Source of the DNA: Actinomycetales bacterium
GTDB lineage: Bacteria; Actinomycetota; Actinomycetes; Actinomycetales; Dermabacteraceae
Direction: 5' to 3'
NCBI GenBank assembly: GCA_012799425.1
Contig: JAAZLF010000355.1
Location: forward strand, 1 to 6,744
DNA length: 6,744 bases
Shown here: positions 1 through 6,218 of the stretch, one piece after another
Position numbering within the stretch: position 1 is the stretch's first letter
Layout of the letters: each line of letters begins with the position of its first letter
The notes under the pieces: model-generated
Database searches by the model: none
What the model was told of the DNA's origin: nothing
What the model saw: only the letters and a program-made list of their open reading frames with translations
Translations under genes and position numbers: made by a program

Positions 1-8
1 TCACGCGA

Positions 9-785
9 TCACTTCTCCCGCTTCCGACGGTGGCTGAGCAGGGCGCTCAGCCACGCCACCAGGCCCCGCGGGGTCATGCGCAGCACGGCCGCGATCAGCT
101 TCCAGCGCTTCGAAGGGATGGAGACGGGCTTGCCACGGGCGACATCCCGCAGGCAGTCCTCCACCAGGCGGTCGGCGTCCAGCCACAGCACTCCGGGGAT
201 CGAGGAGCCCTTGATCCCGGCGCGGCTGTGGAACTCGGTGCGGACCCATCCCGGCATCAGCGCGGTGACCTGCACGCCGGTGCCGGCGAGCTGCACCCCG
301 AGGGATTCGGAGTAGTTGCCCACCCACGCCTTGATGGCGGAGTAGTTGTTCTGGGTGACCAGCGCGGAGACCGAGCCGACGTTGATGATCCAGCCGCGGC
401 CGCGCTCCCTCATCGCCCGACCGGCGGCGCCGCCGAGCTTGAGGACGGCGCGGATCATCACCTCGAAGCCGAGGTCGTGCTGGGAGAGGTCCTCCTCCAG
501 CAGCGACGACTTCACGGAGAAGCCGGCGTTGTTGACGAAGACGTCGACGGGATCGGTGCTCGACTCGAGGCGGTCGGCGACGCGCTGCTGCGCCTCGCGG
601 TCGGAGAGGTCGGCGACGAGCGTCTCGACCTCGACGCCGTACTCGCGGCGGAACTGTGCGGCGGTCTCGTCGAGGCGCTCGGGGTTCCGTGCGACCAGCA
701 CGAGAGCTGTTCCCCGACCCGCGAACGCTCTGGCGAACGCGGCCCCGATGCCTGCGGTGCCGCCGGTGATCAGGGCCCTATGCAT
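9..785 (-). CDS. SDR-family NAD(P)-dependent oxidoreductase
   Basis: A complete 258-residue classical short-chain dehydrogenase/reductase, a cytosolic NAD(P)(H)-dependent enzyme that interconverts carbonyl and alcohol groups. Seen directly: the dinucleotide-binding motif TGGTAGIG at residues 7-14, the structural NNAG at 85-88, and the catalytic set S138 (in INVGS), Y148 and K152 (YSAIK). The Ser-Tyr gap of 10 residues is shorter than in many SDRs. From memory, it recurs in the actinobacterial subgroup with an NVSSVAG...YSAAKAWV pattern, as does the PGWVRTEFHSRAG segment near 178-190. The length is normal for the family. The C-terminus (about 227-258) is basic with a hydrophobic patch, so loose membrane contact is possible. 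The ATG at 785-783 begins the Rossmann strand almost at once, leaving no room for a later start. It has no Shine-Dalgarno sequence and is divergent from the reductase fusion. The substrate cannot be read from sequence; lipid aldehydes or ketones are only a guess from the neighbour. Confidence 0.93.
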   Translation of the reverse strand: MHRALITGGTAGIGAAFARAFAGRGTALVLVARNPERLDETAAQFRREYGVEVETLVADLSDREAQQRVADRLESSTDPVDVFVNNAGFSVKSSLLEEDLSQHDLGFEVMIRAVLKLGGAAGRAMRERGRGWIINVGSVSALVTQNNYSAIKAWVGNYSESLGVQLAGTGVQVTALMPGWVRTEFHSRAGIKGSSIPGVLWLDADRLVEDCLRDVARGKPVSIPSKRWKLIAAVLRMTPRGLVAWLSALLSHRRKREK

Positions 786-798
786 GGCGGCTACGATA
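786..798 (-). promoter_or_regulatory. Putative -10 box for a near-leaderless SDR transcript
   Basis: On the minus strand TATCGT (798-793) fits TAnnnT. It lies 7 nt before the ATG of the SDR gene, which would put transcription initiation at or next to the A of the start codon. No purine-rich ribosome binding site is present in the gap (AGCCGCC). Leaderless mRNAs are common in actinobacteria. No convincing -35 hexamer was found at 16-18 bp, so this is tentative. Confidence 0.35.
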
Positions 799-920
799 CA
801 CTAGCGAGGCCCTGACCAGCGCGGAGAAGCCCCCAGGTGGGAGGCCCGCAGGGCAGTCCGCGAGCACACCGGACGGAACCGCGTGCCGCGCCCCGCCGTA
901 CCCGTCCATCAGAGGATCCC
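786..920. other. Divergent intergenic region between the SDR and reductase-fusion genes
   Basis: This 135-bp gap must hold the promoters of both divergent genes. For the rightward gene the only -10-like hexamer I noticed is TACACT at 797-802, with no good -35. It would give a leader of about 110 nt. Just before the ATG at 921 there is AGAGGA (911-916), a short-spaced but plausible ribosome binding site. No clear operator palindrome or riboswitch-like fold was recognised. Confidence 0.5.
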
Positions 921-3203
921 ATGTCGCACACCAGCTCCCCCGCCGTTCAGCCCGCCTCCGGCGGCACGACCAGCGGAGGGCGTCGGATCCTGCTCACCGG
1001 CGTGACCGGCTTCCTCGGGCAGGCGGTGCTCCGCTCGCTGCTGGAGACCACCTCCGATGTCCATGTCACCGCCGTGGTGCGCCCCAAGGGGTCCGTCACC
1101 GGTCGCAAACGCCTCGAACAGCTGCTGCGGAAGCCGGTGTTCTCCTCCTGGGCCGATCTGTTGGAGGCCGACGGCGCCGACGGCAGGGCACAGCTGAAGG
1201 AGATCTTCGATGCGCGCGTCGGCGTGCTCGAGGGCGACCTCACCGACATGCCCGCGATCACCGATCCCTTCGACGTGGTGATCCACTCCGCCTCCTCGGT
1301 GTCCTTCGACCCGCCGATCGACGAGGCCTTCAGCACGAACGTCGGCGGTGCGCAGAACCTCTACGAGGCGCTCCTCGCCTCGGGCCAGGACCCGCACGTC
1401 ATCCATGTCTCCACCGCCTACGTCGGCGGCATCTCCAAGGGGCTGCGCCGCGAGGGCTCGCTCCGGGCGGACGTCGACTGGCGCGCCGAGTACGAGGCCG
1501 CGCTGCGGGCCCGCGCCCGGGTCGACGCCGAGTCCCGCAGGCCCGAGACCCTGCGCTCCCAGATCCGCGCCGCGAAGGGCCGTCACGGCCGGATGGGCCC
1601 CAAGGCCGTCGCCGCCGCCTCCGAGGAGGCGCGCCGCGAGTGGGTCGATGAGCGCCTGGTCGACTTCGGCCGCACCCGCGCCCAGTCCGTGGGCTGGACC
1701 GACATCTACACCTTCACCAAGGCGATGGCCGAGCAGGTCGCCGAGGAGCTGTGGGCCGGCAACGGGCACCGCGTCTCCTTCGTGCGCCCCTCGATCATCG
1801 AATCCGCCATGACGAAGCCCTACCCGGGCTGGATCGACGGCTACAAGGTCGCCGATCCGCTGATCATGGCCTACGGCCGCGGTGTGCTGCCCGAGTTCCC
1901 GGGCCTGGCCGATTCGATCCTGGACGTCATCCCCGTCGATCACGTGGTCAACGTGATCGTGGCGCTGGCCACCCAGGACGTCTCCCGCCGCGGCGACGAC
2001 GCCTACTTCCAGGTCGTCTCCGGCGCGTCGAACCCGCTGCCCTTCCACGAGATGGTCAGCGCCGTGCGCGAGTACTTCGTGAAGTACCCGCTCGAGGATG
2101 ACAAGGGCCGCCCGATCCAGGTGCCCGAGTGGTCCTTCCCCGCCGTGGAGCTGGTCGAGCAGCGCTTCCGCGCCAAGGAGCTCTCGGCGAAGCTGGGCGA
2201 GGCCGCGGTCGCGTACCTGCCGGCGACCAAGCGCACCCGGGAGTGGACCTCGGGCCTGCACAAGGCCAGCTCGGGCCTGACCATGCTGCGCAAGTACATG
2301 GAGCTGTACCGCCACTACACCAAGACCGAGATGGTCTTCGACGACGCCAACACCCGGGCGCTGCGCGAGGAGCTCTCGGAGGAGTTCCTGGCCACCCACG
2401 ACTTCGACATCACCCGGATCGACTGGCGCGAGTACTTCCAGCAGCAGCACCTGCCGGCCGTCACCGAGCTGACCAAGGCGTACTCGCGCGCGAAGTCGGC
2501 GCAGAAGCGTCGCGCCTCGCGCCCCACGCCCGAGCTGAAGCCCTCGGAGAACACGCTGGCCGTGTTCGACCTCGACGGCACCGTGCTGGCGACCAACATC
2601 GTCCAGCAGTACTTCGCGGTGGTCAGGGCCACCCGGCCGCGCCGCACCTGGCCGAAGGAGATCGGTGGGCTGCTCGCCTCCGTGCCCGGCTACCTGCGTG
2701 CCGACAAGCGGGACCGTTCCGAGCTGATCCGCCTGGTCAACCGCCGCTACAAGGGCTACCGCAGCGCTGATCTGCAGGCGCTCATGCAGGGCGAGGTCGG
2801 GCGCCGCATCCGCGCCTCGATCCTGCCCGAGGCGCTCGAGACGATCGAGCGCCACCGCGCCGCCGGCCATCGCACGGTGCTGGTCTCCGGCGCGCTGGAC
2901 GTGCTGATCGAGCCGCTCGCGGACCTGTTCGACGAGGTCATCGCCACGCACATGGACGAGGACGCCTCCGGTGTGATGACCGGCTACCTCGCCACTCCCC
3001 CGCTGGTCGACGAGGCCCGTGCGAACTGGCTGCGCAAGTACGCCGATCTCCACGGCGCGGATCTGTCCACCTCCTACGGCTACGGCGACTCCCACGCCGA
3101 CGCCGCCTGGCTCGCACTCGTGGGCACGCCCGCCGCGGTCGCCCCGGACCTGGGCCTGTACGCGGTGGCGAAGAAGAAGCGCTGGCAGATCCTGGAGTGG
3201 TGA
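921..3203 (+). CDS. Fatty acyl-CoA reductase fused to a HAD-IB phosphatase-like domain
   Basis: A 760-residue two-enzyme fusion, probably cytosolic or membrane-associated. Residues about 20-400 are an extended SDR of the fatty acyl-CoA reductase / 'male sterility' type (NAD_binding_4). Visible motifs are TGVTGFLG at 26-33, STAY at 164-167, catalytic Y263/K267 in YTFTK, and RPSIIES...PGWIDGY from 289. Residues about 440-525 resemble the reductase 'sterile' C-terminal domain (YMELYRHYTK..MVFDDANT...FDITRIDWREYF). After a basic linker (about 527-540), residues about 545-760 form a HAD-IB hydrolase: DLDGT at 550-554 (nucleophile D550, acid D552), motif II S656 and motif IV GDSHAD at 722-727. The motif III lysine seems to be R700. 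The expected reaction is NAD(P)H reduction of fatty acyl-CoA to aldehyde or alcohol; the HAD substrate is unknown. The ATG at 921 has AGAGGA upstream and a conserved core starting at residue 22. An in-frame GTG at 837 adds only a low-complexity Arg/Pro stretch. The stop overlaps the next gene. This domain pairing occurs in other actinobacteria as far as I recall, without a characterised role. Confidence 0.9.
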   Translation: MSHTSSPAVQPASGGTTSGGRRILLTGVTGFLGQAVLRSLLETTSDVHVTAVVRPKGSVTGRKRLEQLLRKPVFSSWADLLEADGADGRAQLKEIFDARVGVLEGDLTDMPAITDPFDVVIHSASSVSFDPPIDEAFSTNVGGAQNLYEALLASGQDPHVIHVSTAYVGGISKGLRREGSLRADVDWRAEYEAALRARARVDAESRRPETLRSQIRAAKGRHGRMGPKAVAAASEEARREWVDERLVDFGRTRAQSVGWTDIYTFTKAMAEQVAEELWAGNGHRVSFVRPSIIESAMTKPYPGWIDGYKVADPLIMAYGRGVLPEFPGLADSILDVIPVDHVVNVIVALATQDVSRRGDDAYFQVVSGASNPLPFHEMVSAVREYFVKYPLEDDKGRPIQVPEWSFPAVELVEQRFRAKELSAKLGEAAVAYLPATKRTREWTSGLHKASSGLTMLRKYMELYRHYTKTEMVFDDANTRALREELSEEFLATHDFDITRIDWREYFQQQHLPAVTELTKAYSRAKSAQKRRASRPTPELKPSENTLAVFDLDGTVLATNIVQQYFAVVRATRPRRTWPKEIGGLLASVPGYLRADKRDRSELIRLVNRRYKGYRSADLQALMQGEVGRRIRASILPEALETIERHRAAGHRTVLVSGALDVLIEPLADLFDEVIATHMDEDASGVMTGYLATPPLVDEARANWLRKYADLHGADLSTSYGYGDSHADAAWLALVGTPAAVAPDLGLYAVAKKKRWQILEW

Positions 3204-4480
3204 GCGCCGGCAAGCGCGCCCGCCGGGACGGCGCCCCGGCTCCTGACAGCGCGCACGCCGCGGTCCACTCCCACGGCGCCGGAGGGCACGCCGCGCCCGT
3301 GGGACGGCGCGCACGGAACGTGCTGGCGGCCCTGACCGTGGGCCTGCTGCTGGTGACGCTGCTGGGCGTGGTCATGCTGTGGCCGGGCCCCGGGGAGCAG
3401 ACGGACAGCAGCGACTTCCTCGCCCCGGGCGTCGAGATCGTGCCGGTCACCGTCACCGCCGCCGCGGAGACGACGGAGCTCGAGGAGATGGCCGTCATCG
3501 AGGCCGTGGGCCGTGCCGCGCCGATCGAGGGCGAGGCCGTCACCGTGCAGGTGCCGCCCGAGATCGCGGCCGACGGGATCCACGTGGGCGACCGGCTGCG
3601 GGTGCTCGACGTCGCCGCAGTGGAGGGCGGGGCCGATGAATCCGGGGCCGCGCAGGTCATGTACTACTTCGATCACGACCGTGCGCTGCCGCTCGGCATC
3701 CTGCTGATCGCCTATCTGCTGCTGGTGGCGCTCGTGGCGCGCGGCAGCGGTCTGCGCGCGATGGCGGGCCTGGCCGCCGGCGTCGCGATCGTGCTGTGGT
3801 TCATGCTGCCGGCCATCTTCGCCGGGCAGAACGCAGTCCTGGTGGCCCTGGTCGCGGCATCCGCCATGATCTTCCCCTGCGTCTACTTCGCCCACGGGAT
3901 CTCGGTGCGCACCACCACCGCGGTGCTCGGCACCTTCGGGGGCATCGCGGTCACCGTGCTGGTGGCCCTGGCCGCCGGCCGCCCCACCGGGATGACCGGC
4001 GCCGACGGCGAGGCCGCCCAGGTGCTGTACTCGGCCCACCCGCACCTCTCGCTGCCCACCGTGTTCCTGGCCGGCGTGATCATCTCGGGGCTCGGCGCGC
4101 TGAACGACGTCACCATCACGCAGGCCTCCTCCGCCTGGGAGCTGCGTGCGGCGATGCCCAATGCCTCGCGCCTGCGGATCTTCACCGCCACCATGCGGAT
4201 CGGTCGCGACCACATCGCCTCGACCGTCTACACCCTCGCCTACGCCTACATCGGCTCGGCCCTGCCGCTGCTGATGTACGCCAGCACCATCAACCGCTCC
4301 CTGTGGGACACCCTCACCTCCGGCGAGATCGCCGCGGAGATCTTCCGGACGCTGGTGGCCTCGATCGGCCTGGTGCTCGCGATCCCGCTGACCACGGCGA
4401 TCGCCGCGATGCTGGCCGTGCGGGCCGCCCCGGCCGGGGCGCGACGCCGCACCGGCTCGGAGCGCCCGGCCACGCGCTGA
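3200..4480 (+). CDS. YibE/F-family multi-pass membrane protein
   Basis: A 426-residue integral membrane protein of the YibE/F family, whose biochemical role is not established. Recognised by LGALNDVTITQASSAWEL (N302, D303) and GRDHIASTVYTLAYAYIGSALPLL (from G335), both hallmarks of the family. Layout: a polar N-terminal tail (1-40) with four histidines (H19, H23, H25, H30) and several Arg/Lys; a transmembrane helix at about 41-61; an acidic extracytoplasmic segment to about 153 with a small beta-rich look; then about seven hydrophobic helices from 162 to 413; and a short basic tail. The start is GTG at 3200, overlapping the upstream TGA in GTGA. TGGAG (3193-3197) lies only 2 nt upstream, so expression probably relies on translational coupling. 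A GTG at 3197 would add one residue. It is certainly co-transcribed with the reductase/HAD fusion unless an internal promoter exists, and none is visible. Transport or a membrane-stress role is speculation. Confidence 0.9.
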   Translation: MSAGKRARRDGAPAPDSAHAAVHSHGAGGHAAPVGRRARNVLAALTVGLLLVTLLGVVMLWPGPGEQTDSSDFLAPGVEIVPVTVTAAAETTELEEMAVIEAVGRAAPIEGEAVTVQVPPEIAADGIHVGDRLRVLDVAAVEGGADESGAAQVMYYFDHDRALPLGILLIAYLLLVALVARGSGLRAMAGLAAGVAIVLWFMLPAIFAGQNAVLVALVAASAMIFPCVYFAHGISVRTTTAVLGTFGGIAVTVLVALAAGRPTGMTGADGEAAQVLYSAHPHLSLPTVFLAGVIISGLGALNDVTITQASSAWELRAAMPNASRLRIFTATMRIGRDHIASTVYTLAYAYIGSALPLLMYASTINRSLWDTLTSGEIAAEIFRTLVASIGLVLAIPLTTAIAAMLAVRAAPAGARRRTGSERPATR

Positions 4481-4488
4481 GCGGACCC

Positions 4489-4508
4489 CATGGGGAGTTC
4501 TCCCCATG
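4489..4508. repeat. Perfect inverted repeat, 9-bp arms around TT (copy 1)
   Basis: CATGGGGAG at 4489-4497 and CTCCCCATG at 4500-4508 are exact reverse complements around TT. It begins 8 nt after the YibE/F stop codon. As DNA it looks like a dimeric regulator site. As RNA it could fold as an 8-bp stem with a GUUC loop, but no U-tract follows, so an intrinsic terminator is less likely. Its core repeats 28 bp downstream. Confidence 0.75.
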
Positions 4509-4519
4509 CAGCGCTCACC

Positions 4520-4535
4520 GGGGAGTCCTCCCCAT
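4520..4535. repeat. Inverted repeat copy 2 (GGGGAG-TC-CTCCCC), probable operator
   Basis: GGGGAG at 4520-4525 and CTCCCC at 4528-4533 form a perfect 6-bp inverted repeat. Together with the following AT it matches 15 of 16 bases of copy 1 (4492-4507); only the second spacer base differs. The centre-to-centre distance is 28 bp. It ends exactly where a candidate -35 hexamer begins, the position expected for a regulator acting on the lipoprotein promoter. The cognate regulator was not found in this window. Confidence 0.65.
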
Positions 4536-4563
4536 CGACGGAGCCGAGGAGCCCTTCTACTGT
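4535..4563 (+). promoter_or_regulatory. Candidate housekeeping-sigma promoter for the lipoprotein gene
   Basis: TCGACG at 4535-4540 matches TTGACA at four of six positions. After exactly 17 bp comes TACTGT at 4558-4563, matching TATAAT at the key T, A and final T. Initiation would fall near 4570, giving a short leader of about 20 nt that contains the ribosome binding site AAGGAG (4580-4585). The -35 abuts the second inverted repeat, so occupancy there should affect transcription. Confidence 0.5.
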
Positions 4564-4590
4564 CGTTGCATCGACTACGAAGGAGACGCC

Positions 4591-5259
4591 ATGTCACGCA
4601 CCATCATCGCCCGAGGCGCCGCTCTGGCCGCCGCCACCATGCTCGCCCTGACCGCCTGCGGCGGCACCGACGAGGCCGAGGTCCCGGACGACGGTGCGGC
4701 CGGCATCGAGGAGCAGGAGGCGGAGCAGGATGCCGCCGACGACGAGGAGGCCGAGGACGCCGAGGACGCCGAGGGCGCCGAGGAGGATGGCGACAGTGCG
4801 GCGGCGGCCGGCGAAGGCACCGTCGTGGAGATCGGCACCGAGTTCACCGACGAGGAGACCGGCGACGTGGTCACGATCGTCTCCGCGGTGCGGCACAACC
4901 CCACCGAGTACTACATGGCCAGCGACAACCCCGATGGCGAGATGGTCTACCTCGAGGTGGAGGTGGTGCCGGGCGATCAGTTCGGTGGGGTCATCAGCCA
5001 GCGCGACTTCCTGCTCGAGGACGACGGCGAGGAGGTCAACTACGCCGCGAGCGCCGATGACGAGCTGATCGATGCCGGGTACGAGTACTTCGACGGCCCC
5101 TCCCGCCGCGACGGCGAGGCGACCGGGTACATCCCGATCTACGTCGAGACCAGCGCCGAGACCCTGAAGGGGGCCTACGTGCGCCCCGAGGCGAAGATCC
5201 TCGGCGAGGATGAGACCATCCCCGAGTTCCGCGGTGAGTTCGAGATCCCCGCGGCCTGA
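4591..5259 (+). CDS. Acidic lipoprotein with DUF4352-like domain
   Basis: A 222-residue secreted lipoprotein. The signal peptide has R3/R8, a hydrophobic stretch (9-22) and the lipobox LTAC with C23 as the predicted lipidated cysteine. After cleavage a strongly acidic, Glu/Asp/Ala-rich linker runs to about residue 73, partly built from a 9-bp DNA repeat. The remainder (about 75-220) is beta-rich. It has an order typical of DUF4352 / immunoglobulin-like exported domains: a start like GTVVEIGTEFTDEETGDVV, a central EMVYLEVEVVPGDQ strand pair, a DFLLEDDGEEV segment, then GEATGYIPIYVE. Such domains are common in actinobacterial lipoproteins and lack a known reaction; ligand binding or a cell-wall partner is conceivable. 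The start is well supported: AAGGAG at 4580-4585 lies 5 nt before the ATG. It is separated from the upstream operon by a regulatory region and ends before a strong hairpin, so it is probably monocistronic. Confidence 0.88.
   Translation: MSRTIIARGAALAAATMLALTACGGTDEAEVPDDGAAGIEEQEAEQDAADDEEAEDAEDAEGAEEDGDSAAAAGEGTVVEIGTEFTDEETGDVVTIVSAVRHNPTEYYMASDNPDGEMVYLEVEVVPGDQFGGVISQRDFLLEDDGEEVNYAASADDELIDAGYEYFDGPSRRDGEATGYIPIYVETSAETLKGAYVRPEAKILGEDETIPEFRGEFEIPAA
4744..4779 (+). repeat. Four tandem 9-bp units in the lipoprotein linker
   Basis: Consecutive units GAGGAGGCC, GAGGACGCC, GAGGACGCC and GAGGGCGCC encode EEA-EDA-EDA-EGA within the acidic linker. The two middle copies are identical. Unit length is a multiple of three, so slippage would lengthen or shorten the linker without breaking the frame. 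Confidence 0.7.
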
Positions 5260-5274
5260 CCCGAGCCCCTCGGG
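5260..5274 (+). other. Small hairpin directly after the lipoprotein stop
   Basis: CCCGAG (5260-5265) and CTCGGG (5269-5274) are reverse complements around CCC. A competing pairing exists between CCCTCG (5267-5272) and CGAGGG (5282-5287). No U-run follows. It may add to 3'-end formation or mRNA stability, but it is short and GC-rich DNA gives many such matches. Confidence 0.3.
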
Positions 5275-5297
5275 CAGCCCGCGAGGGTTACCAGTAC

Positions 5298-5343
5298 GTT
5301 ATGAGCGCCCCTGTGCCGGATTCGGCACGGGGGCGCTCATAAC
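5298..5343. terminator. Bidirectional terminator hairpin between convergent genes
   Basis: Arms 5298-5318 and 5323-5343 are 21 nt each around GATT. They pair throughout, with one G-U wobble (T5312 opposite G5329). The base of the stem is AT-rich (GTTATGAG/CTCATAAC) and the upper part is GC-rich. It lies 38 bp after the lipoprotein stop and 44 bp beyond the stop of the minus-strand ABC gene, the expected place for a shared terminator. Neither side has a clear run of U, which is frequent for actinobacterial terminators. Confidence 0.8.
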
Positions 5344-5387
5344 TGTTCGGTCACCGGTGGAGCGGTCGGGCCCTCAGGCCGAGCCCC

Positions 5388-6218
5388 TCACAGCACGGAG
5401 GCGAGGAAGCCCTGCAGGCGATCGGACTCGGGGGCGTCGATGACCTGCTCGGGCGTGCCGCGCTCGAGGATGCGGCCCTCGTCCATGAACACCACCTGGT
5501 CGGCGACCTCGCGCGCGAAGCTCATCTCGTGGGTGACCACGACCATGGTCATCCCGTCGGCCGCGAGGTCCTTGAGCACGGCGAGCACCTCGGAGACCAG
5601 CTCCGGGTCCAGGGCGCTGGTGGGCTCGTCGAAGAGCATCAGCTCGGGGTCCATCGCGAGGGCACGGGCGATCGCCACGCGCTGCTGCTGGCCGCCGGAG
5701 AGCTCGGACGGGTAGTGCTCGGCGCGGTCGCCCAGCCCCACTCGCTCCAGCAGCGCCCGGGCCTTCTTCTCCGCCGCGGCCTTGGGCAGGCCGCGCACCT
5801 GCATCGGCGCCTCCATCACGTTGCCCAGCGCCGTGAGGTGCGGGAAGAGGTGGAAGCGCTGGAAGACCATGCCGATGCGCGAGCGCTGGGCGGCGATCTG
5901 CGTGGAGGACAGCTTCTGCCAGCGACCGTCGGGCAGCGGGTCGGGCTCGTAGCCCTGGACCACGCCGTCGATCAGCACACGGCCGGCGCTGGGCTCCTCG
6001 AGCTGGTTGATGCAGCGCAGCAGGGTGGACTTGCCGGAGCCGGAGGGGCCCACCAGCACGGCCACCTCGCCCGAGCGCACGGTGAGGTCGCAGTCCTTGA
6101 GCACATGCAGGTCGCCGAAGGACTTGTGGACGCCCTCGACCTGGATCACGGCGGTGGTGCGCGCCGTGGCATCGCTCTGCTCGGAGGCGGTGCGGGGGTT
6201 TCGGGGATCAGTGGTCAT
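5388..6218 (-). CDS. Polar amino acid ABC transporter ATP-binding protein (HisP/GlnQ type)
   Basis: A 276-residue cytoplasmic ATPase that powers an amino acid importer at the membrane. All nucleotide-binding elements are visible: Walker [10 protein letters not shown] at 57-65, Q-loop Q120 in MVFQRF, signature LSGGQ at 173-177, Walker B with D197/E198 in LFDEP, D-loop SALD just after, and switch H230 in VTHEMS. It looks fully active. Conserved [11 protein letters not shown] after the Q-loop and [20 protein letters not shown] near the end are typical of the polar amino acid branch. The extra stretch between Walker A and the Q-loop ([18 protein letters not shown]) resembles the HisP subgroup. 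About 22 non-conserved residues precede the domain. The ATG at 6218 is preceded by GGAGGTGGAG with suitable spacing and overlaps the permease stop by one base (TGATG), indicating coupled translation. The exact substrate (glutamate, glutamine, arginine, histidine, cystine or similar) cannot be decided. Confidence 0.95.
   Translation of the reverse strand: MTTDPRNPRTASEQSDATARTTAVIQVEGVHKSFGDLHVLKDCDLTVRSGEVAVLVGPSGSGKSTLLRCINQLEEPSAGRVLIDGVVQGYEPDPLPDGRWQKLSSTQIAAQRSRIGMVFQRFHLFPHLTALGNVMEAPMQVRGLPKAAAEKKARALLERVGLGDRAEHYPSELSGGQQQRVAIARALAMDPELMLFDEPTSALDPELVSEVLAVLKDLAADGMTMVVVTHEMSFAREVADQVVFMDEGRILERGTPEQVIDAPESDRLQGFLASVL

Noticed and set aside
1..327. Short minus-strand open frame at the window's left edge
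   Set aside because: It overlaps the SDR gene in another frame and its product is Arg/Pro/Gly-rich with no motif.
837..920. Upstream GTG start giving a 28-residue longer reductase fusion
   Set aside because: The extension is Arg/Pro-rich and unlike a folded N-terminus. The ATG at 921 has a purine-rich site just upstream, and conserved sequence begins after it.
909..3314. Very long minus-strand open frame (801 codons) opposite the reductase fusion
   Set aside because: It is a shadow created by GC-rich codon bias. Its translation is low-complexity (Gly, Arg, Val, His, Leu) with no recognisable motif, while the plus strand encodes conserved catalytic motifs throughout.
3796..4590. In-frame upstream extension of the lipoprotein frame
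   Set aside because: It overlaps the YibE/F gene in another frame. The true start at 4591 has a strong ribosome binding site and is followed directly by a signal peptide.
3080..4597. Long minus-strand open frame opposite the YibE/F gene
   Set aside because: Its translation is Gly/His/Arg/Asp-rich and motif-free, whereas the plus strand shows the family hallmarks and membrane helices.
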